DNA of 64,000 bases from Prauserella flavalba (GCF_003202235.1 NZ_MASU01000007.1:248001-312000); one strand, 5' to 3'; shown: positions 33,264-41,843, counted from the first letter of the stretch. A program made the numbers and translations. Notes: generated by a model not told the origin, from the sequence alone.

Positions 33264-34232
33264 ATGACGCGTCACCGCGTCGCCGTGCTGGTCCGGCACG
33301 GCGTGATGCCGCTGGAGCTGGGCCTGGTGCACCAGCTGTTCGGGGCCGCGCGCTCGGCCCGCGGCGAACCGCTCTACGAGGTGGTCACGTGCGCGCTCGA
33401 AGCCGGGCTGGTGCGCACCGACGCCGACTTCCCCATCCACGTCGCGCACGGGCCGGAGGTGCTGGACGGGGCGGGCACCGTGGTACTGCCCGCGACCCAC
33501 GAGCCGGACGAGACGGAGACCGAGGGCAGGCTCGGAGACGCGCTGGCTGCGGCGCTCGCCCGCATCCGGCCGGGCACCCGGATCGCGTCGATCTGCACGG
33601 GCGCGTTCGTGCTGGCCGCGGCCGGCCTTCTCGACGGGCGCACGGCCACCACGCACTGGCAGTCGGCCGAGCAGTTCCGCCGCCTGTACCCGCGCGTGGA
33701 GCTGAACCCGGACGTGCTCTACACCGACTCCGGCGACATCCTGACGTCGGCGGGCGAAGCGTCCGGCATCGACCTGTGCCTGCACCTGATCCGCCGCGAC
33801 CACGGCGCCGCCGTCGCCAACGACGTGGCCCGGCGCACGGTCGTGCCGCCGCACCGCGACGGCGGGCAGGCTCAGTACGTGCCGAGGCCCGTCGCCGAAC
33901 CGCACGTCTCCTCCACCGGCGCGGCGAGGGCATGGGCGCTGCAGCGGCTGCACCGTCCGCTGACGCTGCGGGAGCTCGCCGAACAGGAGTCGCTGAGCGT
34001 GCGGACGTTCACCCGCCGCTTCCGCGAGGAGGTGGGCCTCTCGCCGGGACAGTGGCTGACGCAACAGCGGATCTCGCGCGCGCGGCAGCTATTGGAGGAG
34101 ACGGACCTGCCCGTCGACCGCGTCGCGGAGGATTCCGGGTTCGGCACCGCGGCCTCGCTACGCCAGCACCTGCACGCCGCTCTCGGAGTGTCACCGACTG
34201 CTTACCGCACGACGTTTCGCGGCGTCGGCTGA
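33264..34232 (+). CDS. GlxA family AraC-type regulator with DJ-1/PfpI domain
   Basis: A 322-residue regulator. The N-terminal DJ-1/PfpI amidotransferase-like domain (about 4-185) keeps a cysteine at position 111 in the nucleophile-elbow-like ASICTGAFVLAAAG. The C-terminal AraC double helix-turn-helix covers about 215-318 (LTLRELAEQESLSVRTFTRRFREEVG). The start at 33264 follows AAGAAT by six bases, a possible leaderless -10. It is divergent from the quinone reductase. Family members respond to small metabolites, but the ligand is unknown. Confidence 0.87.
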   Translation: MTRHRVAVLVRHGVMPLELGLVHQLFGAARSARGEPLYEVVTCALEAGLVRTDADFPIHVAHGPEVLDGAGTVVLPATHEPDETETEGRLGDALAAALARIRPGTRIASICTGAFVLAAAGLLDGRTATTHWQSAEQFRRLYPRVELNPDVLYTDSGDILTSAGEASGIDLCLHLIRRDHGAAVANDVARRTVVPPHRDGGQAQYVPRPVAEPHVSSTGAARAWALQRLHRPLTLRELAEQESLSVRTFTRRFREEVGLSPGQWLTQQRISRARQLLEETDLPVDRVAEDSGFGTAASLRQHLHAALGVSPTAYRTTFRGVG

Positions 34233-34258
34233 CATGGAATTCCCGCGGCCTGAAAAGC

Positions 34259-34286
34259 GTTGTCAGCAGCGGAGAGAGGTGACAAC
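34259..34286 (+). promoter_or_regulatory. inverted repeat enclosing the ribosome site of the sigma factor gene
   Basis: GTTGTCA (34259-34265) and TGACAAC (34280-34286) are perfect reverse complements, separated by 14 bases that contain the purine-rich GGAGAGAGG. The right arm ends two bases before the TTG start at 34289. It could be an operator or an mRNA hairpin that affects access to the ribosome site. Confidence 0.5.
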
Positions 34287-34288
34287 GA

Positions 34289-35245
34289 TTGGCCAACGCC
34301 ACTACGACGCGCCGCCGCAGCACCCGCGACGACACCGACCTGGTCCGAGTCTACCTCGACGAGATCGGTGCCACGCCGCTGTTGACGGCGACCGAGGAGG
34401 TCGAGCTCGCCAAGCGCATCGAGGCAGGCGTGTACGCCGCCGAGCTGATCCGGCAGGCCGACGCCGGCCGCCGTGCCCTGCCCGCCGACCGGCGTGACCT
34501 CGCGGCCGTCGCGCACGACGGGGAGCTCGCCAAGGACCACATGATCCGCGCGAACCTGCGCCTGGTGGTGACCGCCGCGCGCAAGAGCCGCAACACCAAC
34601 CTGCCGCTGCTCGACGCCGTGCAGGAGGGCAACCTGGGCCTGCTGCACGCGGTGGAGAAGTTCGACTACGCCAAGGGGTTCAAGTTCTCCACCTACGCGA
34701 TGTGGTGGATCCGGCAGGCGATCCAGAAGGGCAACGCCTTCCACAGCAACACGATCCGGCTGCCCATGCACACCGCCGAGCAGGTCGCCAAGCTCGACCG
34801 GCTGGCGCGCTCGCTGGAGGGGAGCGGGCAGGGGAGCCCGACGGTGGAGGAGCTTGCCGAGGCCGCCGGGATGCCGGTGGAGAAGGTGGTCGCCCTGCGC
34901 CAGGCCGGGCAGTCGACGGTCAGCCTGGACGTGCCGCTCGACGAGGACGGCGAGCTGCACCTCGGCGACCTGGTGACCGCGGGCTCCGTGCCCGAGGTGG
35001 GCGACGCGCTGGAGCACGAGCTGATGGTCGCCGACCTCAACGCCGCGCTCGACACGCTGGAGCCGGCCGAGGCCACGGTGGTGTCGCTGCGGTACGGCCT
35101 CACCGACGGCAACCAGCACACGGTGCCCGACATCGCACGCAGGCTGGGGCTGACCCGCAAGCGCGTGCGCACGCTGGAGGAGCGCGCGCTCGCGCGCCTG
35201 CGCGACCCCGAGCACCACGAGCCCCTGCTCGCCTGGGCCAGCTGA
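34289..35245 (+). CDS. RNA polymerase sigma-70 family factor (group 2, SigB/HrdB-like)
   Basis: A 318-residue primary-like sigma factor. Region 1.2 is VRVYLDEIGATPLLTATEEVELAKRIEAG; region 2 contains QEGNLGLLHAVEKFDYAKGFKFSTYAMWWIRQAI, giving -10 recognition close to that of the housekeeping sigma. Regions 3 and 4 follow, with VPDIARRLGLTRKRVRTLEERALARLR as the -35-binding helix-turn-helix. It lacks the long region 1.1 of the principal factor, so it is a non-essential group 2 sigma, probably stress or stationary-phase related. No anti-sigma gene is adjacent. The start is TTG. Confidence 0.9.
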   Translation: MANATTTRRRSTRDDTDLVRVYLDEIGATPLLTATEEVELAKRIEAGVYAAELIRQADAGRRALPADRRDLAAVAHDGELAKDHMIRANLRLVVTAARKSRNTNLPLLDAVQEGNLGLLHAVEKFDYAKGFKFSTYAMWWIRQAIQKGNAFHSNTIRLPMHTAEQVAKLDRLARSLEGSGQGSPTVEELAEAAGMPVEKVVALRQAGQSTVSLDVPLDEDGELHLGDLVTAGSVPEVGDALEHELMVADLNAALDTLEPAEATVVSLRYGLTDGNQHTVPDIARRLGLTRKRVRTLEERALARLRDPEHHEPLLAWAS

Positions 35246-35263
35246 CCCCTGCCCGGCCTGACT

Positions 35264-35316
35264 GCAGTGAAGGCCACCTTCACTGCGTTGAACGCAGGGA
35301 AGGTGGCCTTCACTGC
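35264..35316. repeat. 53-bp palindrome (GTGAAGG type, full length)
   Basis: Same structure and nearly the same sequence as the element at 16277: two 26-base arms around a central G, each arm a hairpin by itself. One base differs (G for T in the right arm), giving a single mismatch. It starts 18 bases after the sigma factor stop. Confidence 0.85.
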
Positions 35317-35361
35317 AGTTGGCTACCCTCGAAAGCGCGTGCCCGGGGTCGCCGCAGGTCA

Positions 35362-35367
35362 TAGGAT
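35362..35367 (+). promoter_or_regulatory. candidate -10 element TAGGAT for a leaderless transcript
   Basis: TAGGAT fits TANNNT and ends six bases before the GTG at 35374. It would drive the ligase-polymerase pair. Confidence 0.55.
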
Positions 35368-35373
35368 CGGGGC

Positions 35374-36453
35374 GTGGATCTTCCCGTGCGGCCGCCCGTC
35401 AAGCCGATGCTCGCGACACTCGTGCGCGAGCTGCCGACCGGGCCGGGGCTGGTCTACGAGCCGAAGTGGGACGGTTTCCGCTGCATCGTGTTCCGCGACG
35501 GCGCCGAGGTGGAGCTGGGCTCGCGCAACGACCGGCCGCTGACCCGGTACTTCCCCGAGCTGGCCGGGCTACTCGCCGAGGCGCTGCCGCCCCGCTGCGT
35601 CGTGGACGGCGAGATCGTGATCGTCACCGAGGCGGGGCTGGACTTCGACGCGCTGCAGCTGCGCCTGCACCCCGCGGCGTCGCGGGTGCGCAAGCTCGCA
35701 GGGGAGACCCCGGCGAGCTTCGTGGCGTTCGACCTGCTCGCGCTCGGTGACCGGGACCTCACGGGCGAGCCGTTCGCCGAGCGGCGGCGGCTGCTGGAGG
35801 ACATCCTCGACACCGCGCAGGGCCGCGTGCACCTCACGCCGCTGACCGCCGACCCGGACGTGGCGAGGGACTGGTTCACCCGCTTCGAGGGCGCGGGTTT
35901 CGACGGCGTGATGGTCAAGTCGACCGACGTGGCCTACGAACAGGACCGCCGCGTGATGTGGAAGGTCAAGCACGAGCGCACGGCCGACTGCGTGGTGGCG
36001 GGCTTCCGCTGGCACAAGGACGGCAAGGGCGTGGGCTCGCTGCTGCTCGGCCTTTTCGACGACGAGGGCACGCTGCACCACGTGGGCGTCGCGAGCGGGT
36101 TCTCCGTGGCGCGGCGCACGGAGCTCGTCACCGAGCTGGAGCCCCTGCGCGAGAACGCGCTCGCCGACCACCCCTGGCGCGAGTGGGCGGCCGCGCACGC
36201 CGAGGCGGGTGGGCGCATGCCGGGCGGGCTGAGCCGGTGGAGCGCGGGCAAGGACCTGTCGTGGGAGCCGCTGCGCACCGAACTGGTCGCCGAGGTGCGC
36301 TACGAGCATCTGCAGGCGGGCCGCTTCCGCCACGGCGGCAGGCTCGTGCGGTTCCGGCCGGACCGCACACCGGAGTCGTGCACCTACGCCCAGCTGGAGG
36401 AGGTGCCGCCCGCGGAGCTGGCGACCCTGTTCGAGGAGGTGGCGGGCCGGTGA
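35374..36453 (+). CDS. ATP-dependent DNA ligase (LigC/LigD-ligase type)
   Basis: A 359-residue minimal ATP-dependent ligase. The adenylation lysine is K31 in YEPKWDGFRC (motif I). Other nucleotidyltransferase motifs follow: VVDGEIVIV, FDLLALGDRDL, DGVMVKSTDVAYE, and WKVKHERTADCVVAG (motif V). The OB-fold domain completes the protein from about residue 215. It is the stand-alone ligase module used in non-homologous end joining or gap repair, separate from the NAD-dependent replicative ligase. Its stop overlaps the start of the polymerase-domain gene as GTGA, so the two are co-translated. Confidence 0.88.
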   Translation: MDLPVRPPVKPMLATLVRELPTGPGLVYEPKWDGFRCIVFRDGAEVELGSRNDRPLTRYFPELAGLLAEALPPRCVVDGEIVIVTEAGLDFDALQLRLHPAASRVRKLAGETPASFVAFDLLALGDRDLTGEPFAERRRLLEDILDTAQGRVHLTPLTADPDVARDWFTRFEGAGFDGVMVKSTDVAYEQDRRVMWKVKHERTADCVVAGFRWHKDGKGVGSLLLGLFDDEGTLHHVGVASGFSVARRTELVTELEPLRENALADHPWREWAAAHAEAGGRMPGGLSRWSAGKDLSWEPLRTELVAEVRYEHLQAGRFRHGGRLVRFRPDRTPESCTYAQLEEVPPAELATLFEEVAGR

Positions 36454-37454
36454 GCGAGGCGGTGACGCTCGACGTCGACGGCACTGAGGTGACGGTGTCC
36501 AGTCCGGACAAGGTGTTCTTCGCCGAGCGTGGCGAGACGAAACTGGACCTGGTGCGCTACTACCAGGCGGTGGCGGGCCCGCTGCTGGCCACGCTCGGCG
36601 GCAGGCCGCTGCTGATGGAGCGCTACCCGCAGGGAGCGGGCGGCAAGTCGTGGTTCCAGAAACGGGTGCCGAAGTCAGTGCCGGACTGGCTGCGCACCAC
36701 CGTGGTGTCCACCCCGAACGGCACCACGAGCGACGCGCTGGTGGCGGCCGACCTCGCGCACGTCCTGTGGGCGGTGAACCTGGGCTGCCTCGGGTTCCAC
36801 GTCTGGCCCTACCACGCCGACCGGCCCGAGGTGACCGACGAGCTGCGCATCGACCTGGACCCCTCCCCCGGCGTGACGTTCGACCAGGTGCGCGAGGCCG
36901 CGGTGCTGACGAGGGAACTGCTCGGCACGCTCGGCATCGAGCCGCACCTGAAGACCACGGGCTCGCGCGGGCTGCACCTCTACGTGGCGCTGGAACCGCG
37001 CTGGGACAGCTACGAGGTGCGGGCCGCCGCGGTCGCGCTCGCGCGCGAGCTGGAACGGCGTCACCCGGCCCTCGTCACCGCGCAGTGGTGGAAGGAGGAG
37101 CGCGGCGCCCGCGTGTTCGTCGACTTCAACCAGAACGCCCCGCACAAGACGGTGTTCGGGGCGTGGTGTGTGCGGCCGAGGGCGGGCGCACAGGTGTCCA
37201 CGCCGATCGGCTGGGACGAGCTGGCGGACATCGACCCGGCCGAGCTGACGATCGCGACCGTGCCAGCTCGCGTCGCCGAGCGCGGCGACCCGTGGGCAGG
37301 CATGAGCGAGCGGCCGCAGTCGCTGGAGCCGCTGCTGGAGTGGTCGCGCCGCGACCTGGCGTCGGGCCTGATGGACGCGCCGTGGCCCCCGGTGTACCCG
37401 AAGCAGCCAGGGGAGCCGCCGAGGGTGGCGCCGAGCAGGGCGAAGCGCACCTGA
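36450..37454 (+). CDS. NHEJ polymerase domain protein (LigD PolDom-like primase-polymerase)
   Basis: A 334-residue archaeo-eukaryotic primase-type polymerase, the same module as the LigD polymerase domain. Characteristic stretches are LMERYPQGAGGKSWFQKR near residue 52, GFHVWPYHADRPEVTDELRIDLDPSPG near 113-138 with the two metal-binding aspartates, TTGSRGLHLYVAL near 170, and VFVDFNQNAPHKTVFGAW with the third aspartate near 228. It would add ribonucleotides at broken ends before ligation. The start is GTG, overlapping the ligase stop, with GAGGAGG upstream. No Ku or LigD phosphoesterase gene is in the window. Confidence 0.9.
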   Translation: MSEAVTLDVDGTEVTVSSPDKVFFAERGETKLDLVRYYQAVAGPLLATLGGRPLLMERYPQGAGGKSWFQKRVPKSVPDWLRTTVVSTPNGTTSDALVAADLAHVLWAVNLGCLGFHVWPYHADRPEVTDELRIDLDPSPGVTFDQVREAAVLTRELLGTLGIEPHLKTTGSRGLHLYVALEPRWDSYEVRAAAVALARELERRHPALVTAQWWKEERGARVFVDFNQNAPHKTVFGAWCVRPRAGAQVSTPIGWDELADIDPAELTIATVPARVAERGDPWAGMSERPQSLEPLLEWSRRDLASGLMDAPWPPVYPKQPGEPPRVAPSRAKRT

Positions 37455-37498
37455 GCCGGTCCGGGTTTGCCGTCGGCGTGCCCGGGTAGCAGTGTCGG

Positions 37499-38599
37499 GT
37501 GCGCATCCGGCAGTCCCTGAGCGCGCCGGCGGCCTGGCTGACCCGGGCCGCGCGATACAACGGCCCCGAGCGCGGGGCGTTCGTGCAGAGCGTCAAGGCC
37601 GCGATCGCGGCGGTGGTCTCGTGGGTCGTCGCGGCCGAGGTGCTGTCCCTGCCGCAACCGTTCCTCGCCCCGTACACGGCGGTGTTCGTCGTCGAGGCGA
37701 CCGTCTACCGGTCCGTGCGCTACGCGGCCCAGCAGCTCGCGGCGATCGTGGGGGCGGTCGTGGTCGCCGGGGTGACGAACCTGCTGATCCCGTCCACCAT
37801 CGCGAGCATCGGCGTCGCCACGCTCGCCGGGCTGCTCATCGGGCAGTGGCACCGGCTCGGCTCCGCGGGTCCGTGGGTGGGCATCACCGCGCTGGTGATC
37901 ATCACGTTCGGCACGTCGGCGAGCCCGGTACTGCTGCTGGACCGGTTGCTGGAGAGCGCGCTCGGCGTGGCGGTGGGCACGTTCGTCAACGCGGTGCTGT
38001 TCCCGCCGGTCTACGCGAGCGGCGCGCGGGAGGCCGTTGAACGGCTCGGCGACCGGCTGGCTGAGCTGCTCGGCGGGATCGCCGACGGGCTGCGCCGCGA
38101 CGAGGTCGCCGACCACGCGCGGGACTGGGTCAGCGAGGCGGAGCACGTGGAACGGTTCGTCGTGCAGGCGGAGCAGGCCGTGCAGTGGGGGCAGGAGAGC
38201 CGCAGGCTCAACATCCGCACCCACACCTCGCGCGTCAAGGTGCCGGACGACCAGTACCGGTTCCCGTTGGCGACGCTGCGTTCCCTCGCGCCCTACATCC
38301 GCCAGCTGGCCGACGCGCTGCGGGCGATGGCGGACGAGGAACTGCCGAGCCGTCGTCCCGGCGAGGACGAGCGGCACCGCTTCGCCGGGCTGCTCGACGC
38401 GCTCGCCCGGACCGTCCGGCTGCGCGGCGACCCCGGGGCGTCCGAGGAGGACCTGACGAAGTCGCTGGAGGACTGCAGGGAGCGGCTGGACGAACTGGAC
38501 GAGCACCTGACGTCGGACTCCCCGATCGGCCCGGCGATGGGCCTGGTGGGCATGCTCATCCCCGTCCGCCGTGCCCTCCGCGAACTCGAAGCCCGCTGA
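37499..38599 (+). CDS. FUSC / aromatic acid exporter-like membrane protein
   Basis: A 366-residue protein. About six transmembrane helices lie in the first 160 residues (AAIAAVVSWVVAAEVLSLPQPFLAPYTAVFV is a typical opening), followed by a helical cytoplasmic domain of about 200 residues with coiled-coil-like patterns. This is the half-length FUSC layout related to plant and bacterial aromatic acid exporters. The substrate is unknown. The start is GTG. It begins 44 bases after the polymerase gene and may use a separate promoter. Confidence 0.78.
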   Translation: MRIRQSLSAPAAWLTRAARYNGPERGAFVQSVKAAIAAVVSWVVAAEVLSLPQPFLAPYTAVFVVEATVYRSVRYAAQQLAAIVGAVVVAGVTNLLIPSTIASIGVATLAGLLIGQWHRLGSAGPWVGITALVIITFGTSASPVLLLDRLLESALGVAVGTFVNAVLFPPVYASGAREAVERLGDRLAELLGGIADGLRRDEVADHARDWVSEAEHVERFVVQAEQAVQWGQESRRLNIRTHTSRVKVPDDQYRFPLATLRSLAPYIRQLADALRAMADEELPSRRPGEDERHRFAGLLDALARTVRLRGDPGASEEDLTKSLEDCRERLDELDEHLTSDSPIGPAMGLVGMLIPVRRALRELEAR

Positions 38600-38629
38600 G
38601 GCGCCCGCCCGAATCGGCCCCGCGAAAGG

Positions 38630-38680
38630 CCCCCAAGGCCACCTTTGTTGCGTTCAACGCAACAAAGGTGGCCTTGGGGG
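38630..38680. repeat. 51-bp perfect palindrome (CCAAGG type, full length)
   Basis: Two 25-base arms are exact reverse complements around a central C. The left arm is CCCCCAAGGCCACCTTTG then TTGCGTT. It shares the core AAGGCCACCTT and the inner GCGTT/AACGC joint with the GTGAAGG-type elements, so it is a second flavour of the same family. It lies 31 bases after the FUSC stop, between convergent genes; the rest of the 143-bp gap shows nothing. Confidence 0.85.
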
Positions 38681-38742
38681 CAGATAGGTGAGCATGGAAC
38701 GCGGGCGCGCCGGCTGCCCGGCGCGCCCGCGGCCTGCGGCGG

Positions 38743-39150
38743 TCACCTGCCCTTGTCGCGGGCCTTCGCGGTCTCGCGCTCGCTGGCCTTCTCGAGGGCG
38801 CGCACGAGCTCCGGTTTGCTCATCCTGGAGCGGCCGCTGATGCCGAGTTCCCTGGCCCGGCGGTACAGGTGCTCCTTGCTGGCGGAGGTGTCCACTCCCC
38901 CGGCGGTCGGCTTCGGGTCCTGCCCCGCGCCGCCCTCGGCCTGCGCGTCGGAAGGGCCCTGGTGCTGCTTGGGCTCCCAGCGGTCGCCGACCTTCTCGTA
39001 GGAGTGCTTGAGCGCGGCGTACGCGGTCTGGTGCGCGCGCCTGCCCTCGCCGTAGCTCTCCACGGCGGAGTCGTGTGCCTTGACCCAGGTTCGCTCCGCC
39101 TTGTCCGGAGAGCGGCGGACCGTACTCGGGACTTCCTCACGTCCAGGCAT
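38743..39150 (-). CDS. ChaB family protein with C-terminal Rho-N/SAP-like domain
   Basis: A 135-residue cytoplasmic protein. The first 60 residues match ChaB (VPSTVRRSPDKAERTWVKAHDSAVESYGEG, then KHSYEKVGDRW). A disordered linker leads to a helix-extended-loop-helix stretch at about 89-121 (SKEHLYRRARELGISGRSRMSKPELVRAL) like the Rho N-terminal or SAP nucleic-acid-binding motif. ChaB was named for cation transport regulation in E. coli, but actinobacterial forms with this DNA-binding-like tail have no assigned role. It is a short isolated gene. Confidence 0.85.
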   Translation of the reverse strand: MPGREEVPSTVRRSPDKAERTWVKAHDSAVESYGEGRRAHQTAYAALKHSYEKVGDRWEPKQHQGPSDAQAEGGAGQDPKPTAGGVDTSASKEHLYRRARELGISGRSRMSKPELVRALEKASERETAKARDKGR

Positions 39151-39222
39151 CGCAGCCTCCTTGCCTCTGACAGGAGGTTTGCCGCGGAGATCCGGGCCAA
39201 ACGTGCGATCGCCCCGGCCGGG

Positions 39223-40566
39223 TTACGCCGGGTGACCGAAGTAGCGCGGATCGGCGACGGCGAGCCGGTCGGTGACGTCGGCGCGGACGGCGGCCAGCAC
39301 CGCGGGATCCGCGGGGTCGAGCGTCCCGTCCCGCAGCGCGGCCGCGAGCTCCCCCGTGCTGCCCACGCCGAGCGCGGCGAGGCGCTGGGCGTGCCGCCGC
39401 TCCTGCTCGTCGCCGAGGCGCAGCTGACGCGACACGATGCCGAGCACGTTGGCGGCGACCCTGGAGTGGAAGCTCAGCCTGCCCTCGGTGCCGGGAACCA
39501 CCTCCGAGCGCAGGAACTCGGCGACCGCGGTGACCAGTTCCCCGGCCGTGGGCCTGCCGTGCAGATCGGATGCCGGGCCCGCGACCTCTCCGGGGACCTC
39601 GCCGGGACCGGCGCCGAGCGCGAGCAGCAGGTCGTGCTCCTGCTCGCACACCCGCCTGCCCACGGCCGCGAGCTCCACCGAGCGGGTCTGCCCGCTCAGG
39701 TGCCGTTCGGCCTGGACGCGGCAGAGCACGGCCCACTTCGCGGTGCCGTAGACCTCCCACCAGCGCACGGCCTCCGGATCGGGGCGCCGCCCCGCGATCT
39801 CGGCGTAGCCGTCGAACAGCTCCTCCCGTTCCCCGAATCCGCCCACCGGCGGCGCGGTGCCGAAGCGCCACGCCTTGACGCAGAGCCAGCCGAGGTCCTC
39901 GAGCGGGTCGCCGCGGTGCACCAGTTCCCAGTCGAGCACGGCCCGTAGCCCGTCCTCGCCGACGATGAGGTTGCCGTTGCGGAAGTCCCCGTGCACCAGG
40001 GCAGCACCCGAGGAGGCGGGCCGGTTCTCGCGCAGCCAGCGCAGCGCGATCTCGACGGCGGGCAGCGGTTCGCCGGTCTCGTCGTAGCGCGCGGCGAGCC
40101 ACTCCAGCGGGTCGAAGGCGGGCAGCCCGGGCACGTCGGCCACGGGCACGCGGTGCAGCCGCGCCAGCACGTGTCCCAGTTCCTTCGCCAGCCCCGCCCT
40201 CGCCGCCGCGTACCGGGGTTCGCGCAGCAGGCGCCTGGGGATGGTCTCGCCGTCGAGGAACTCCGTGAGCACGTAGGGTACGCCCAGCACACCCCCGTCC
40301 GGGCAGTGGTCGACGAGCGCGGGCACCGGCACCCCGGCCGCGGCGGCGGCCCGCAGCACCGCGGCCTCCAGCGCCAGCTCGCCCGGCCTGGCCCGGCCCG
40401 GCGGGTCGCAGCGCAGCACGAGTCGCACCGGCGTGCCGCCGCGAGGCCGGGCCTCGAACACCCACGTCTGCTTGCTGGCGCCGCCGCTGAGCCGGCGCGG
40501 CCCCGCGATCTCGACCGGGGTCGCCCATAGCTCACCGAGCCGGGCGCCGAGCCGTTCCGCGTCCAT
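39223..40566 (-). CDS. APH-like kinase fused to a DUF6285 domain (candidate 4-hydroxyacyl-CoA kinase)
   Basis: A 447-residue protein. The N-terminal 330 residues are an aminoglycoside-phosphotransferase-like kinase: RRLSGGASKQTWVFEA is the glycine-rich loop, ALVHGDFRNGNLIV the catalytic loop with its aspartate, and LDWELVHRGDPLEDLGW the metal-binding segment. The last 105 residues (from DLHGRPTAGELVTAVAEFLRSEVV) resemble DUF6285, the LvaB family. In Pseudomonas, LvaA (kinase) and LvaB phosphorylate 4-hydroxyacyl-CoA during levulinate catabolism; here both appear fused. It directly follows, and overlaps by one base, the acyl-CoA dehydrogenase gene, which echoes animal ACAD10/11. Substrate specificity is inferred. 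Confidence 0.75.
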   Translation of the reverse strand: MDAERLGARLGELWATPVEIAGPRRLSGGASKQTWVFEARPRGGTPVRLVLRCDPPGRARPGELALEAAVLRAAAAAGVPVPALVDHCPDGGVLGVPYVLTEFLDGETIPRRLLREPRYAAARAGLAKELGHVLARLHRVPVADVPGLPAFDPLEWLAARYDETGEPLPAVEIALRWLRENRPASSGAALVHGDFRNGNLIVGEDGLRAVLDWELVHRGDPLEDLGWLCVKAWRFGTAPPVGGFGEREELFDGYAEIAGRRPDPEAVRWWEVYGTAKWAVLCRVQAERHLSGQTRSVELAAVGRRVCEQEHDLLLALGAGPGEVPGEVAGPASDLHGRPTAGELVTAVAEFLRSEVVPGTEGRLSFHSRVAANVLGIVSRQLRLGDEQERRHAQRLAALGVGSTGELAAALRDGTLDPADPAVLAAVRADVTDRLAVADPRYFGHPA

Positions 40567-41843
40567 CACCGCTCACCGGTCGCGTGTGGACGCTGCCTGT
40601 GCGGGCCGGCGAAGCCGAAGAGGTACCCGGCGACCTTGCGCAGCTGGATCTCCTCGGAGCCCTCCGTGATGCGGTACCGCCGGTGGTGCCGGTAGAGATG
40701 CTCGAACGGCGTGTGCCTCGTGTAGCCCAGGCCGCCGTGCACCTGCATGGCCCGGTCGGCGGCGTCGCACGCGAGCCGGTTGGCGCGGTAGTTGCACATC
40801 GAGACCTTGTCGCTGAGCAGCAGCTGCTCGGTGCGGTCGAGCTCCCACGCGGTCTTGCGGACGAGGGTGCGAACCAGCTCGGCCTCGGTGTGCAGCTCCA
40901 CGAGCGGCCACTGGATCGCCTGCCGGGTCGCGAGCGGGCTGCCGAACGCGACGCGCTCGCGGGCGTAGGCGACGCTGCGGTCGATGCAGTACTGCGCGAC
41001 GCCGACCCCGGACGCGGCCTGGCGGATGCGGTTCTCGTGCACGAAATGCTGGGCGAGCGCGAGCCCTGCGCCGACCTCGCCGAACACGGCCGAGCCGGGC
41101 ACCCGCACGTCGCGCAGGGTCACCTCGGCGTGGTCGGTGGGCATGTTGAACGTCCACCAGTGGAAGTCCACGGAGAAGCCCTCGGCGTCAGTGGGCACGA
41201 TGAACGCGGTGATCCCCCTGGCGTCGCCGGGGTCGCCGGAGGTGCGGGCGAAGATCACGTCGTGGGTCGCCGAATGCAGTCCGGAGTTGAACCGCTTGCG
41301 TCCGTTGAGGATCCAGTCGCCGCCGTCGGCGACGGCCGTGGTCTCCAGCCACGTGGCGTCGCTCCCGTGGTCCGGTTCGGTCAGTCCGAACGCGACCCGC
41401 CGGGTGCGGGTGAGCATTCCCTCCACGAACTCCTCGCGCTGTTCGCGCGTACCGAACTCCAGGAACATGTGCACGAACGGGAAGTTGCCCACGACCGACG
41501 ATTCGTTCTGCAGGTCGTTGTGCAGGCCGAGGCCCTTCGCGGCGAGGTGCTCGCGGATCACCGCCATGTCGAGGTTCGAGCCGCCGCTGCCGCCCGCCTC
41601 TTCCGGCAGCCCGTAGCGCAGCCAGCCCGCGCGGTCGGCGCGGTCGAACATCTCGTCCAGCAGCGCCTCCCATTCCGGGCGCGGCGTGCCGCCGTTCTCG
41701 AAGTCGGTGCGCGAGAACTCCCTGCGGTGGTCGAAGAACCGTTCGTTGTCGTCCTGCTCCTGCAGCGGGCGGATCTCGGCCTCGATGAAATCGTCCAATG
41801 CCGACAGCCGTTCACGGAGGCCGGCGGGCAGTTCGAAGTCCAT
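40566..41843 (-). CDS. acyl-CoA dehydrogenase family protein (LvaC/ACAD11-like context)
   Basis: A 425-residue flavoprotein of the acyl-CoA dehydrogenase family. The FAD-binding LTEPDHGSDATWLETTA lies at about 154-170, and the catalytic-base region TEGSEEIQLRK is near residue 394, with glutamate retained. Family members normally introduce the 2,3 double bond. When encoded beside an APH-type kinase, as in lva operons and in animal ACAD10/11, they act on 4-phosphoacyl-CoA and remove phosphate. AAGGGAG precedes the ATG. Its stop is shared with the kinase start (TGATG), so coupling is likely. It is divergent from a crotonase-SDR pair. Confidence 0.85.
   Translation of the reverse strand: MDFELPAGLRERLSALDDFIEAEIRPLQEQDDNERFFDHRREFSRTDFENGGTPRPEWEALLDEMFDRADRAGWLRYGLPEEAGGSGGSNLDMAVIREHLAAKGLGLHNDLQNESSVVGNFPFVHMFLEFGTREQREEFVEGMLTRTRRVAFGLTEPDHGSDATWLETTAVADGGDWILNGRKRFNSGLHSATHDVIFARTSGDPGDARGITAFIVPTDAEGFSVDFHWWTFNMPTDHAEVTLRDVRVPGSAVFGEVGAGLALAQHFVHENRIRQAASGVGVAQYCIDRSVAYARERVAFGSPLATRQAIQWPLVELHTEAELVRTLVRKTAWELDRTEQLLLSDKVSMCNYRANRLACDAADRAMQVHGGLGYTRHTPFEHLYRHHRRYRITEGSEEIQLRKVAGYLFGFAGPHRQRPHATGER

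Noticed and set aside
38743-39150. Assigning a cation-antiporter regulation role to the ChaB protein
   Set aside because: No cation/proton antiporter gene is nearby, and the actinobacterial form has a nucleic-acid-binding-like tail, so the E. coli role was not transferred.
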